The notes: generated by a model from the letters alone, not told the origin. A DNA stretch of 64,000 nt from OMII01 sp947467385 (GCA_044360075.1 JBIKLA010000017.1:17993-81992), one strand, 5' to 3'. Positions 8,614 to 19,600 are shown, counted from the stretch's first letter. Numbers and translations are program-made.

Positions 8614-10752
8614 CTAGCGAGCTAGTATGCTTGCCACAAACTTCAGCACCTCTGTCGCACTGTCATCGCTGTAGCCGTGGCGCTGCTTAAGGCGCTCCTT
8701 TAGGGTGTCGAACTTCTGCTGCTGCTCATCATCCGGAACAACTGACACAAACTGCTTGATCTGAATCGTGTCCTTGGTGTCCTCGAACAGCTTCTTCTCA
8801 AGGGCTTCCCTCAGCCGCTCATTGACGAGCGGGTTGAACTTCATGCCCGATGCCGCCATGCCCCCAATCGTCTGCAAGATCTCCCTGCGAAAGTCGTCTT
8901 TTTGCGCCGATGTGATCCCAATCTTCTCCTCGACGGCCCGCATGAACTTCTCGTCAGGCTCCTCCATGGTCTTGGTCAGTCGGTTCTCAACCTTCTGCTT
9001 TCCCTGGTAGGCGGAGATACTCTCGACATACTTCTGGCCCATCGTCTCGAGGGCCTTCTCATCACCCGCAATCGCGAGCTGCACCTCCTTCTTGATGATC
9101 TCCTTGTACTCTTGCTCAACTTTGTCGAGAATCGCTGCAAGCCGCTTCTTCTCTTCCTCTGATGAGGCATGCGGATTCTCTGGCAGCCGCTCCCGAAGGA
9201 CATTGAGAAGCATGAAAGGGCTTACAAACCGACGCGGTTGGTCCGTGTCGCGAACCAGGCAAATGTTGAGCGAGTCCTGGATGAAGCGCGGGGAGATCCC
9301 GCTATGGCCCTCCCTGCGATCCTCATCCTTGATCTCGCGCACCGTCTGCTCCGTATAGCGTGGCACCGCCTCCCCACTGTAGAGGCGCATCTTTTGGAGC
9401 AGCGTCATGCCGCTTTTTTTTGGCTCACTCAGGCGCGAACAGACGGCGAACATTGAAGCGACCTCAATCGTGTGTGGAGCGATATGCTGCCCCACCTTCT
9501 CGCTCGTGAAGTCCTTCTCGTAGATCTTCATCTCATTCTTGAGGGTCAGAACATACGGGATATCGATCGTGCGGAGGCGGTCCATAAAAGCCTCCTGGAG
9601 CTTGTCAGCCTTGAACTTCTTGTGCTCCTCCTCATTTGTGTGTCCCACAAGAGCAAGGTCTATCTCAGTCTGCGCAAATTTCTTGGGCTTGATGACGCGC
9701 TCCTGTGTCGCCGTCAGGAGCTCGTAGAGGAATTCGCGCTCAAGCTTAAGTACCTCGATGAACTCGGCTATGCCGCGGTTAGCCCGGCATAGCTCGCCGT
9801 CAAAGTCGAAGGCGCGTGGGTCAGAGTCCGCTCCGTACTTGGCAAGCTTGCGGTAGTTGATGTCGCCCGTCAGCTCAGTGGAATCCTGGCTCTTGGGATC
9901 TTTAGGCTGAAACGTCGTGATGCCGGTGCGGTCTGCCTCAGAAAGAAGCACGCGCTTCACGATGATGTGGTCGAGCACCTTGTCGTAATTTCCGCAGTAC
10001 TGCTCAAGCAGGTGCTCCAAGTGATAGCGGCTCGCCGGATCAAGGCCGCCGTTTATCTGGATCCGTGAGGCGCCCTCTGAACGAGGAGAATTGAGCATCT
10101 GGAGGATCTCCTCCCTCAGGTGGTCCGGGATCACCGTCAGCGGCTCCACGTTCATCGGTGACCACGCAATTTGGTCCTTTGAAAGCTTCTCTATGTTTGT
10201 CCTGCTTTCGTCAGCATTTGGCGAGCGGACAGGGTCCGCCGAGAAGCCGAAGGTGTACACGGCGCCCTCAGCTGTACGGGAGTACTGCTCAAGGCCCCGC
10301 TTCAGTAGCCTTGCCACTGTGCTCTTGGAAGACCCTACGGGCCCAAGCATAAGGAGTAGGCGCTTCTGTGAGCCGTAGCCCTTTGCCGCGGACTCAAAGA
10401 ACTGCACAAGCTCCATGAGCTTGTCGTCGAGGCCGTATATGGCATCTTGGCCCTTGCCGACTGGGTCCTCAAAAAACTTGAAGCGTGTGTAGTCCCGCCC
10501 CCCAAGCGAGTACTTTTCCGAGCCGTACGACAGGATCATCGAGTGGATCCTCTGGTACGCGTTTGCAGTTACCGACGGATTCGCCTTTACAATCTGCAGG
10601 TAGTCATCAAATGTGCCGAGCCAGTGCAGGTCGCGGTACTGCTTTTGGAGCTCGGAGCGCTGAAAAAGCGATCGAATGTCGCTGGCTTTCCCGCCAAACT
10701 CGGTGCGGCTTATGTCCGTATTCTGGGCGAATGATTGTTGGTCCTTAAACAT
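8614..10752 (-). CDS. prkA: PrkA serine protein kinase (AAA-type)
   Basis: PrkA-family cytoplasmic kinase/ATPase linked to stress, starvation or sporulation signalling. The AAA-like N-terminal part carries a Walker A loop GPVGSSKS at residues 137-144, typical for PrkA. A mid-protein block CRANRGIAEFIEVLK corresponds to Walker B, and VGHTNEEEHKKFKAD with RLRTIDIPYVLTL to the following elements. The C-terminal kinase-like region includes GISPRFIQDSLN. At 712 residues it is slightly longer than usual (about 640). It is the last gene of a minus-strand operon, 33 bp after yeaH. The E. coli counterpart pair is yeaG-yeaH. Confidence 0.92.
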   Translation of the reverse strand: MFKDQQSFAQNTDISRTEFGGKASDIRSLFQRSELQKQYRDLHWLGTFDDYLQIVKANPSVTANAYQRIHSMILSYGSEKYSLGGRDYTRFKFFEDPVGKGQDAIYGLDDKLMELVQFFESAAKGYGSQKRLLLMLGPVGSSKSTVARLLKRGLEQYSRTAEGAVYTFGFSADPVRSPNADESRTNIEKLSKDQIAWSPMNVEPLTVIPDHLREEILQMLNSPRSEGASRIQINGGLDPASRYHLEHLLEQYCGNYDKVLDHIIVKRVLLSEADRTGITTFQPKDPKSQDSTELTGDINYRKLAKYGADSDPRAFDFDGELCRANRGIAEFIEVLKLEREFLYELLTATQERVIKPKKFAQTEIDLALVGHTNEEEHKKFKADKLQEAFMDRLRTIDIPYVLTLKNEMKIYEKDFTSEKVGQHIAPHTIEVASMFAVCSRLSEPKKSGMTLLQKMRLYSGEAVPRYTEQTVREIKDEDRREGHSGISPRFIQDSLNICLVRDTDQPRRFVSPFMLLNVLRERLPENPHASSEEEKKRLAAILDKVEQEYKEIIKKEVQLAIAGDEKALETMGQKYVESISAYQGKQKVENRLTKTMEEPDEKFMRAVEEKIGITSAQKDDFRREILQTIGGMAASGMKFNPLVNERLREALEKKLFEDTKDTIQIKQFVSVVPDDEQQQKFDTLKERLKQRHGYSDDSATEVLKFVASILAR

Positions 10753-10785
10753 AGTTACCTCAACGTTTCTCTTCGTAATAAAAAT

Positions 10786-11967
10786 CTACCGCCCAGTGCC
10801 CAAAAGGCTTTTTATCGCGGGAATAATGTCCTTGCGGTTGTTCATCGTAGTCGTCACGACCTCTTCCCGGTCATCCAGCTGGCCGTCAAGGTATCGGATA
10901 AAGCCCCCGCCCCCGTTGTGCGAGCCGATTTCGACATAACCATAAAGGTTAATGAAGGGAAGGATGTCCTGCTTGAGGATTCCAACGGCCTGAGCATCGT
11001 CCTGGCTTGAACTATTGTCGCCATCGGAGAAGTGGAAAACGTAAATGTTCCACTCGTCCGGACGGAAGCGAGCGGCCATCTGCTCTTTGGCTAGCTGGTA
11101 CGCCGAGGATATGAGCGTACCCCCCGACTCCCGCGTCGTGAAGAATGTGTCGCGATCAACCACTTTTGCCGAGACGTCGTGGATGATGTAGCACTTCTCA
11201 GTCCCCTGGTACTGGCGATCAATCCAGGCATCGGTCCAGAAAGCCGTGTTCCGCGCAAGCGACTTCTCTAGCTCACCCATCGAGCCTGACACGTCGATGA
11301 TGTAGAAGATCACCGCGTTTGTCTTGGGGCGCGGCTTTAGGCGTGCGCATCGAAATCTAAAGTCCTCCTTAATCGGCACCACAACAGGATCGTCCTCATC
11401 GAAGCTCTCCTCGGCGATCGATCGCTTAAGGGCTTCGCGAAAAGTGCGCTTTGAATCGAGAAGCGATGGAGGCCCGCGCCGGGAGATTCCCTCATACCGG
11501 GGCACCGCCTGCTCAAGGCCCGACGTGAGGCGCGGCTTAATACGGGGAAGCTTCAGCTCATCCCCGAGGAGGTCAGCCAGCTCCTCAATATGAAACTTCT
11601 CCTCTCGAATGTGCTTTCCCTCCCCGAGACCGCCCTTCTTTCCACCGCCCTGACCTTTCGTGCCGTCGCTTTCGCCCTCTCCATCGCCCTCGCCAACGCC
11701 CTCGCCAACACCCTGATCGTTGGATCCAAACACGAATCGAGGAATGGATATCTCCTTTACGGGCACCGATATCATGTCGTTGCCGTGCTGGGCGATAATC
11801 TCGTCGCTCGTGATGTAGTCTCGGAGATCCTCGCGAACCTTGCCCTTGAGGATATCCCGAAAGCGCCTCACATCAGGCTCTATGCCGAGTGATGCCGTCT
11901 CCAGCGAGCTATAGTGCTGCTGCACATCGCTGCGCTGGCTCGGTCCACTGCTCGGGTCATTTTGCAT
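10786..11967 (-). CDS. YeaH/YhbH family protein (DUF444)
   Basis: Partner of PrkA in many bacteria, with a von Willebrand A-like fold. From the chosen start, residues about 80-118 form a Gly/Glu-rich low-complexity stretch, followed by the DUF444 body. The segment AVIFYIIDVSGSMGELEKSL holds the MIDAS-like DVSGS at residues 225-229, and FTTRESGGTLISSAY and YVFHFSDGDNSS follow. A longer frame opens at 12030 but would overlap spoVR. ATG 11967 gives a 7-bp gap to the spoVR stop and an AGG-containing site upstream, so it is preferred. It sits between spoVR and prkA in one operon and presumably works with both. Confidence 0.92.
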   Translation of the reverse strand: MQNDPSSGPSQRSDVQQHYSSLETASLGIEPDVRRFRDILKGKVREDLRDYITSDEIIAQHGNDMISVPVKEISIPRFVFGSNDQGVGEGVGEGDGEGESDGTKGQGGGKKGGLGEGKHIREEKFHIEELADLLGDELKLPRIKPRLTSGLEQAVPRYEGISRRGPPSLLDSKRTFREALKRSIAEESFDEDDPVVVPIKEDFRFRCARLKPRPKTNAVIFYIIDVSGSMGELEKSLARNTAFWTDAWIDRQYQGTEKCYIIHDVSAKVVDRDTFFTTRESGGTLISSAYQLAKEQMAARFRPDEWNIYVFHFSDGDNSSSQDDAQAVGILKQDILPFINLYGYVEIGSHNGGGGFIRYLDGQLDDREEVVTTTMNNRKDIIPAIKSLLGTGR

Positions 11968-11974
11968 ACGCTTA

Positions 11975-13621
11975 CTACCTGTCCAAATCAAAATAGCCGG
12001 CGAACTCGGATGAGGCATTTGCGCTGTCAAAACGCTCTCCGTTGTGGGTCAGCCTAAACTTGTTGCCCTCCTCCTCTCGCGAAAGCACGTGCACAGGCCT
12101 GCCCCAGAGCTTCTGAAGGTTCCGGCAGGTGGCCTTGGCAAATTCGAGGTTCAGCTCCTGCCCGTCAAACGCATGAAAAACAACGAGCTCCCCCCTGTTG
12201 CCATGATTAGCATTGACGACCGAAAGCTTTGGCTGCCCCAGGTTGGTCAGTGAGCGAACGATCATCGTTCGAACCTCCGAGAACTCCTCGGACGACACAG
12301 ACATGTCCCCCTCCTCATCCCGGCCCCGCACGTGAATCTTGTTTTCCGCGCAGAACTCCGGGGTCAGGTAGCGATGAATAAAGGTGAGGTCGTTGTGGTT
12401 GAGCATGGCCCGAAGGATCTCGCCCTGCCCCTGCCCACAGTTCTTATCCCACAGCCGCCGCTCCTCCATGTCCCGGCAGCTCTCCCACTCAGGCCCATGC
12501 TTGCCCTTGTCCCAACGTTCTTCAATGTCGCGCAGCAGCCGGACGCCGAGCCTGTAGGGATTGATGCTGGAACCCCAGGGCTGCAGCACTCCCGCATTGA
12601 ATTCGCAGTAGTCGACTGTCTCTGCTGGGTAACGGGGCAGCAGGTGGTCCGTCATCATCTTCGAGTGCCAATAGCTGGCCCAGCCCTCATTCATGATCTT
12701 CGTCATCCGTTGGGGCGCAAAATAATATGACTCATCCCGGACTATCGAAAGCACATCCTGCTGCCAGGGCTCAAGCGGTGCGTGTTTGAGGAGGAAGAGC
12801 AGGATGTCCTGTTGCGGCTCAGGCGGATTCATCTTTGCCCGCCGATCCCGCTCCTTGGCCTCCCTCTCCACGCCCGCGCGCAGCACCTCCGGTGGGTTCA
12901 CGTACCGATCAAGGTATTCAGGCACGTCAAAGCGAACAGGCCGAATGGGGTCGGGCGCCCGGCGGTCAAGGCTTGATGACCAGTAGCGCTCATCTACTGA
13001 GCGGCGAAACGCCACTGAGTGCACGTCAATGAGGTTGTCAAGCGAGAGGCACGTGTCGAGAAACTGCTCAACTGCTTCGGGGCCGAACTCCTCCTGATAG
13101 CGCTTAATGCGCTCGGCGTGATTCCCCATCTTGTCGAGCATGCGACGGTCAGTCGCCTTGAAGTAGGAATTATGCTTAAAGAAGATGTTATGAAAGTACA
13201 CGTGCGCCATGACTGTACGCGTTTCTTGCACCGAATTTGAGTCGAGCAGATACGCAACGCAGGGGTCATTGTTGATGACAAGCTCGTAGGTTCGGCCGAG
13301 CCCATACGAGTCGCGCACCTGCTGGCTCTCGAAGTTTTGGCCAAACCGCCAGTGTTCATACCGCTTTGGAAAGCCTTCCCGGGCGAGCACCACCTGCAGC
13401 TCTTTCCACGAAAGCAGCACGAACTCCTGCGGAAAAAAGCTCAGCGGGCAAATCTTCGTGACGATGCCCTCTATCTCCTCCTTCCACTCATTGATGAGCC
13501 GCTCCTGAGCACCCCGGGAGCCTGCAAATTCCTTCACCGTCAGCTTGTGCCGGCGAAGGTCCTCATGCTCAAGCGATATATGGCGCGGATCGTTGCTGGG
13601 ATTGTTCTCTACACTGCGCAT
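11975..13621 (-). CDS. spoVR: SpoVR family protein
   Basis: SpoVR/YcgB family member, known from Bacillus spore-cortex formation but widespread in non-sporulating Gram-negatives, where it is grouped with PrkA and YeaH. Typical blocks: CPLSFFPQEFVLLSWKELQ near the N terminus, RTYELVINNDPCVAYLL, VMAHVYFHNIFFKHNSYF, ILLFLLKHAPLEPWQQDVL, MTKIMNEGWASYWHSKMM and INPYRLGVRLLRDIEERW. At 548 residues it is the usual length. It starts 8 bp after the upstream PrkA-like gene and ends 7 bp before yeaH, so the genes are probably one transcript. The molecular function is unknown for the family. Confidence 0.94.
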   Translation of the reverse strand: MRSVENNPSNDPRHISLEHEDLRRHKLTVKEFAGSRGAQERLINEWKEEIEGIVTKICPLSFFPQEFVLLSWKELQVVLAREGFPKRYEHWRFGQNFESQQVRDSYGLGRTYELVINNDPCVAYLLDSNSVQETRTVMAHVYFHNIFFKHNSYFKATDRRMLDKMGNHAERIKRYQEEFGPEAVEQFLDTCLSLDNLIDVHSVAFRRSVDERYWSSSLDRRAPDPIRPVRFDVPEYLDRYVNPPEVLRAGVEREAKERDRRAKMNPPEPQQDILLFLLKHAPLEPWQQDVLSIVRDESYYFAPQRMTKIMNEGWASYWHSKMMTDHLLPRYPAETVDYCEFNAGVLQPWGSSINPYRLGVRLLRDIEERWDKGKHGPEWESCRDMEERRLWDKNCGQGQGEILRAMLNHNDLTFIHRYLTPEFCAENKIHVRGRDEEGDMSVSSEEFSEVRTMIVRSLTNLGQPKLSVVNANHGNRGELVVFHAFDGQELNLEFAKATCRNLQKLWGRPVHVLSREEEGNKFRLTHNGERFDSANASSEFAGYFDLDR

Positions 13622-13629
13622 AAAACAAA

Positions 13630-16386
13630 TTACTTAGGCACTGCCCACTCAAGATGCTTACGAATTGTCTCCCATCGCTCCTCGCGGGGATAATTGAGGG
13701 TATCCTCCAGCGCGCGTATCGCCTTGAGCCAGCGCTGCGCCTTTCGGGCCTCTTCCTCCTTTCCTTCAAGGTCCTTTCGGAGCTTGGTCGGATCATCCGC
13801 ATACTCTCGCGAAATCTGCGCAAACTCCTTAAGCGGCTTCTCAAGCGACTCCTTCTGCACCATGCGAATGCCCTCGACCAGCTCCCCAAAGATGCTCTCG
13901 TAATTGTTCACGACAGTTTCTGTTGGGTTTTCCGCCTGCCAGTTGCCGATCTGCTCAAAGAGGTGCTTCCGGAAGGCGATCCTATTCTCCTGGCTCGAAA
14001 AGTTCGCATTCTTAATTACCCGATTCTCGAAGTCCTCCAGCAGCTTGGCATTGTGGGCGCGCTCGCGATCGGAGACGCGGTGCTCAACCTCAACCTCAAG
14101 CGGAGCCTGCCCTATCGATACGCGGGCATGGGCAAGATAGCGGCGAATTGAGAGCGTATTACGCTCCTCGCTAGCGATGCCCAACGCGGCATAGAAGTCG
14201 TCCTGAACCCGGCGCTTGGCGTATGCCTCAACCTCCTTGATGATCAACTGTGGCGAAGGGATTGGAAACTGCCTCTCCACTCGCTCCGCAATTATCTTGA
14301 GCGCCTCCTGAGTGTCGCGCTCTCCCATCGGCGTACCACTGCGCAGGGCCTCCTGCTTCTTCTCCTGCAGCCGCTCCTCAACGTGCCTGCGCTTTGCCTC
14401 CTCAATCCTCTCGTAGTAGGGGAACTTATCCTCGTGCTGCTTGAGGACCTCAAGAACCTCAAGCACCGTGATGGGCTGGTCCGCCCTAAACACGGCAACC
14501 TTGCGAAACAGGTCCTGCGTGCTTGCTGTGGAAATCCCGAATCCGCCATCGTAGAGCGAAAACCTGGTCTCTCCGACGTTGTTCATGTATTCGTCGGCAA
14601 CTTTAGGAAGGAACTTTTTGAGGATCCCGAGCTCATCCTGGTTCCATTTCTGTCGTTCGTCCGTCTTGAGCATGTTGAGCTCAATCTTTGCGCCTGCGCG
14701 GGGCTCCTGAAGAAGGAGCGCCTTTTCAACCACGCTCATGCGCTCAAGGATCGTCGGGAGGAGCTCATGCACGCTCTTGTACCGCCCCGCCTGGGGCTTT
14801 AGGAGCCGAGTTGCTGTCGAGAAGAGGGCGACTGTGTTGAGCACATGCGGACAGATGAAGCGGTCAGACCCGAGGATGGTGCGAAAGAAGTCCTCATGCG
14901 CAGACGCCTCTGAGAGGAACCGCGTGATGTGAGGCACTGTGATGAACTGGAGGCGGCGGCCAAGGGAATCCCAGCCCTGTGCAGAGGTCTTGAGGGCAAT
15001 CAAGTCGTCGTTCGCGTCTGCCCGGAGGAGCACGTTGACTTTTTCGGTCTTCAGTGATGCCGCCTGCCGGAGCGCCATGATCTGCGTGTGCCCAGACTCA
15101 ATTTCATTGAGCAGGTGATTTAGGTGAGATATATCGTCCCGGCCCCGATCCCGCTCATCGGGACGGAAGAGGTCTGAGAAGTGCAGGTGCCCACGATTGG
15201 CCCTGACCATGAAGCTCGTCGGCATGTAGAGATCCCGCTCGGCTGCCCGGATCTCTTCAGGAGGAGGTGCATAGGAGCTGTAAAACGGCTCGATGTCCGC
15301 GTTCCTGTTTGGGCTCGCCCATATCGAGCACAACCCCCTGCCCTGGCGACGCGACAGGGTGTATCGCTCAACCCGAACGTGGCGCTTAAGTACTTCATCA
15401 AGAATTGATCCTTCGGAGGATCGCTCTTTGTCGCTCGCATGCTCTTCACGATAGTAGTTGAGCAGTGTCTCCAGTACCGCCTCCGAAAAAGTGTCGAGCT
15501 CTCCACGAAGCAGGTAGTCGCGATTGATGTCGGGCGGAAGCCTTCCCTCTTGCTCTAAGAAGGAAAGCAGGCGCTCGCGCGGCCCCTGCCCATCGCACGA
15601 CGTTGAAAGCAGGAAGAGGGGATCGGTGTTCCCCAGAGGCCTGTAGATAATACGTCGTCCCTGGTTCGTCTCCTCGTGGCTAACGGTCGCGCCACGTTGG
15701 GCATTGGCGGCAAACCCGTAGGGCTTCGCCGAGGCATCATCCGGGAATACCCAGGACAATCGATAGAGCGCGCCGCGCGGATTATGCTCAGAGAAATGCT
15801 CAAGCATGGCGTCCAGCGTGTCGTTGAGCCGTGTCTTTCCCGATCCAGGGGGGCCGTGGAAGATGAACATCCTGTTTGCAAACTCCCTGCGGCCAAATAG
15901 CTTCATCTGCTGGTAGAAGTCGCTGAGCGCCACTTCATGGCCCTCCAACTTTCGCTTGTCAGAGACCATTCCCGACTCCCACGGCCAGGTGCGAAGGTGG
16001 AAGTCGATTATCTCCTTGCCGAGAATGGTGCGGTCGGAACACCCAAACGATTCCATCGCATCTGCTGTATACTGGAATGTGTTGCGAATCATGTCGCGGG
16101 GGTTGCGCAGGACCTCGCGCAGGTAATCCGCGAAGCAGAGCTCCTTGCTGACCTCCTGGTGCCTGCGCCCCTCCGTGTGCTTGAAGGCCTCTAGCAGCCT
16201 CGATGAACCCTCTCCGAGTGATGCCTCCCACTGGGCGGCGGCAGCCGAATCCGGAGGGGGCCCCGCCAGCGGATGGGCGTGCGCGCTCAAGGATCCTTCG
16301 ACTGAGCGAAGAACACCGCCTTGAGTCTCAGTACCGGCTCTCCTTAGGCCATCCCCGTCGTTCGCGTTGTTGGAATCAATCTTCAT
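13630..16386 (-). CDS. divergent second PrkA-like AAA kinase
   Basis: First gene of the operon: a long (918 residue), divergent PrkA paralogue. Walker A GPPGSGKT is at residues 178-185. RANRGHLHFSDLF is the Walker-B-like counterpart of PrkA, RRLQFITVPHITRF matches the following strand, and CPHVLNTVALFSTATRLLKP matches the PrkA lid region. The N terminus (about 1-80) is unrelated and low in structure. The C-terminal 250 residues are rich in charged helices and likely coiled coil. Having a second, sequence-divergent PrkA in the same operon suggests a kinase pair or heteromer. Whether it keeps kinase activity cannot be judged from sequence alone. Confidence 0.85.
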   Translation of the reverse strand: MKIDSNNANDGDGLRRAGTETQGGVLRSVEGSLSAHAHPLAGPPPDSAAAAQWEASLGEGSSRLLEAFKHTEGRRHQEVSKELCFADYLREVLRNPRDMIRNTFQYTADAMESFGCSDRTILGKEIIDFHLRTWPWESGMVSDKRKLEGHEVALSDFYQQMKLFGRREFANRMFIFHGPPGSGKTRLNDTLDAMLEHFSEHNPRGALYRLSWVFPDDASAKPYGFAANAQRGATVSHEETNQGRRIIYRPLGNTDPLFLLSTSCDGQGPRERLLSFLEQEGRLPPDINRDYLLRGELDTFSEAVLETLLNYYREEHASDKERSSEGSILDEVLKRHVRVERYTLSRRQGRGLCSIWASPNRNADIEPFYSSYAPPPEEIRAAERDLYMPTSFMVRANRGHLHFSDLFRPDERDRGRDDISHLNHLLNEIESGHTQIMALRQAASLKTEKVNVLLRADANDDLIALKTSAQGWDSLGRRLQFITVPHITRFLSEASAHEDFFRTILGSDRFICPHVLNTVALFSTATRLLKPQAGRYKSVHELLPTILERMSVVEKALLLQEPRAGAKIELNMLKTDERQKWNQDELGILKKFLPKVADEYMNNVGETRFSLYDGGFGISTASTQDLFRKVAVFRADQPITVLEVLEVLKQHEDKFPYYERIEEAKRRHVEERLQEKKQEALRSGTPMGERDTQEALKIIAERVERQFPIPSPQLIIKEVEAYAKRRVQDDFYAALGIASEERNTLSIRRYLAHARVSIGQAPLEVEVEHRVSDRERAHNAKLLEDFENRVIKNANFSSQENRIAFRKHLFEQIGNWQAENPTETVVNNYESIFGELVEGIRMVQKESLEKPLKEFAQISREYADDPTKLRKDLEGKEEEARKAQRWLKAIRALEDTLNYPREERWETIRKHLEWAVPK

Positions 16387-16632
16387 CGTATCGGACGTCT
16401 TCTTACAGCATGCAGGCCGGGCTACAACAAAGTCCCCGTCAGCATCCTGTCGCTCAGGTCGCGCGAAGCAAAGCGCCGAATAATCGGATCATTGCCAACC
16501 CCTGGGCCAGGCAGCGAATTTATCACTAGGCCGCTGTTCCCTGAAACGACATTTTTTGCGCTTGCGCAAAACGCTGTTTCGGCGGGAGCGTTTGTCATCC
16601 GCGGAAGAGGTCTTCGGAGAGTATAAAGGGGC
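16387..16632. promoter_or_regulatory. promoter region of the prkA2-spoVR-yeaH-prkA operon
   Basis: 246 bp between the end of the glycosyltransferase gene and the first gene of the PrkA operon, both minus strand. It must hold the operon promoter and leader. A perfect 8-bp inverted repeat with a 2-base loop (16554-16571, arm TTTTGCGC) lies about 170 bp upstream of the start codon. It could be an operator, or the end of the upstream transcript. No confident sigma-specific promoter could be read. Confidence 0.35.
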
Positions 16633-19600
16633 CTACATCATTACTGTGGGGGAGGTCTGCGCCCTCACCAAAATCTCGCGCAGCTCCAGCGCGGGCTCAT
16701 GTTTCGGAGAGGACTCCAAGATCTTCTCCACCTCGATGCGCGCTTGAGAGATCTTTCCTTGCGAGAACAGCAGGCCCGCGAGTGAGTAGGTCATGTCGAT
16801 ATTTGATGGATAGAGCTTAAGGTATGAGAGCAACAGCGACTCCATCTCTTGGTAGCGCTTGAGTGGATACCCAAGCTGAAGCACGCCAAGGACCGCCCGG
16901 TAGTTTTCGGGGTTGATCGTCGCCGCCCGACGGAAAAGATTGAAAGCCTCCTCCGGCTTGTTGGCTACCATCTTGCACAGGCCTAAGCCTGCAATGGCGA
17001 CATCGTAGGAGGGGTTGTAGTCCAGAGATGTCTCAAAAAACGCCTGCGCGGTACCCCATTCCTGCGCCTCCGCGGCGAGAGCCCCCTGGCCGCACAGTGC
17101 TCGCGAAAAATGCGGATTCCTGTCGAGAAGCTTGTTGTAGATCCTCGCTGCCTCTTCCAGTTCTCCCATGATCACCTTGAATTCAGCGTTGAGGCAGCTC
17201 ACCATCTCCTCCTGCGCGGTGGTTAAGCCGGCCCCGGGCAACATCGTGTCCAGCACCTCTTTTGCCTGGGTAAGCTTGCCACTTCGCTTGAGAGACTCAA
17301 CACATGCTATGCGCTCCTCAACACTCTCGCCGGGAGAAACGCTAGGGACAGCGGGGCTTGGTGACTTGGCTGCAGGCTGCGTTATCACGACAGTCGGCGA
17401 CGCTTCGGCCGAACCGCTTATCTTCCAGTCCTGGATGCGCTGAGAGAGGCCCGCAAGCACCTCTGTCGAAAAAGCCGGAGTCAGTGCCTCTGTCTCGGCG
17501 ATAGCTGAATGAGCGGCTACAGCTACGGTTGCGCCTTGCTGTTCCGACATCAATCTCTCCGCCTTCTCCTTCAGCTCCTGCCCTCCCACATGCTCAGGCT
17601 TCGCGGCCAACACGGCTGAAAGGTGCTCACGGCACTCTGTCAGTTCGCCCATCTTGTAGAGGCACCCTGCCAAGCAGTAGCGCATCTCCGCGTCTTCGGG
17701 CGCGCAGGCCAGGTAGCGCTTGAGGCGCTTCTCTGCCTGTTCGTACTGGTCGAGCTGGTAGGAGCACTCTAAGAGTTGGTGAAGAGCCACGAGATTGTCA
17801 GGTGCCACGTCGAGCGACTTTTCAAGATACGGCAGCGCTTTGGCCGGGTGTCCCGATATCGCTTCGCACATTCCCCGGCCCGTAAGAACCTTTGAATCCG
17901 CCGGCGACACCTCAAGCGCCTGATCAAAGAGTCTTCGGGCCTCATCACACCGCGATTGGGCGAGCATCACTGCGCCAAGGCTTTTGAGCACCCGCGGCGA
18001 GTTCGGGTCAAGCGCCTGGACAGCCCGAAGCACCTGCTCTGCGCGCTCAAACTCCATCGCCTTGGCAGCGGCTTCTCCCTGTTCAAGCATCTCCTCAACC
18101 TCAGAGACGCTCATGCTCATGTCATAGACCCCAAATGATGGCACGACCGGTTCCGCAGCTGCCACCGGATCAGGCAGCGCCGCGTCAGCCTTGATTCCAA
18201 GAACTGCCTCGTACTCCGCTATAGTCTCATCAACAGCCCTCTCCCACGTGTAGCTGCGCGCCATATCAACAAGCCCCTCAGTGACTGGGGCGTGGAATGC
18301 GGCTAGTACCGATGAGCGGATCGACTCCTCATCCCAGGGATGGCAGTAAAACGCCCTATCCCCGAGGTAGTTCTCAGTCGTGCCTGTGCGGGTCGCCACG
18401 ATATTCTTCCCGTGCGCCGCGGCCTCAAGCGACACGAGCCCTGGAAGCTCATACCAGCTTGGAAGCACGTGAATGCGGCACGCAGCGTATGCGGCAGAGA
18501 GCATCTCGGGTGACAGTCGGTCGGCGATCACTGTTTTTCCGCGCCGCTTGAAATTGCGAACAGTCCCGTCGTAGTCAGGCTGGTATGAGAACCCTCCGGC
18601 AGCCAGTACCACGGTGAGCTCTGATTCCTCGAGCGCCTTAAGAAGCATGAGCTGGTTCTTGCGGCTCTCAAGCCGACCAACGCACAATACGAAGTCCCGA
18701 ACCCCGTACGTCCGCTCAAAGAGCGAGGCATCCCCGAGCATGCCGGTTTCGTGCCCAACGTGCACCGTCCGAATCGTTTCGGCTGCCGGGAAATCTCTTT
18801 TCAGCGCTGCTGCCTCGCCCGAGCCGTTAGCCAAGATCGCAGATGCGTGCTGGGCGATCCAGTCGGCAGGGAACCTTGCTGCCGGAGCTACCGCCCTGAC
18901 ATCAACCTTGTTCGCTTGCCACCACTCCTGTCGCTGGCCGGAGCTAACGTACTCCATAAGCGAGCGGGCAACGGCATGTGACTGGGTGTGAAACTGCGGT
19001 AGGTCCTCATAGAGCGAAGTCACAACGAATGGCCTACCAGCGGCCTTAGCACGCTGAGCAAAATGCTCGGTCAGCTTGGGAGTGGCGAAATTAAACAAGT
19101 GTACTAGGTCATAGTCGGCCGCGTTCTGGAGCCCCTCAACATCAACGCGCACCTCATACCCCCTGACGGCGAGGCCCTGGCTGATCTTTTCGACGAGAAC
19201 CGTGTCTCCGCCGCGCTGCGTAAAGGTGTTGGGCCTGTTCTGTATCAGGACGCGCACTGGCTTGCCCGATCCCCTGTATACTTCATTTTTCACGGCGCTC
19301 TCCCTTGTTGTTCGGCTTTCCGGTGCGGGCCTCTGGATGGCGGCGGAGGCAGCCGGAACGAGCTCTGCATATTTGGCAGCCAACTGCCGCGCGATCTGCT
19401 GCCACGAGTGGCGTTCAGCATAGGCGCGCGCACGACTTCGGATTTCTCCCTGCAATATCTGGTTGGTCAGGACGAGCTCAGCGGACAATCCAACGGGATA
19501 GCCGCTCGTCATGTGCCATACGGCATCGCCGAAGGTCATCATGGCCGGGGCGAGCGAGGTGAGGACGGCTGCGCCTGCGCCAACGGCGAGCGCACAGGCA

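Noticed and set aside
16554..16571. TTTTGCGC/GCGCAAAA palindrome as rho-independent terminator of the glycosyltransferase or PrkA region
   Set aside because: The T-run is on the wrong side for the only transcript that could need it, and the stem is short with a 2-base loop; kept only as a possible operator.
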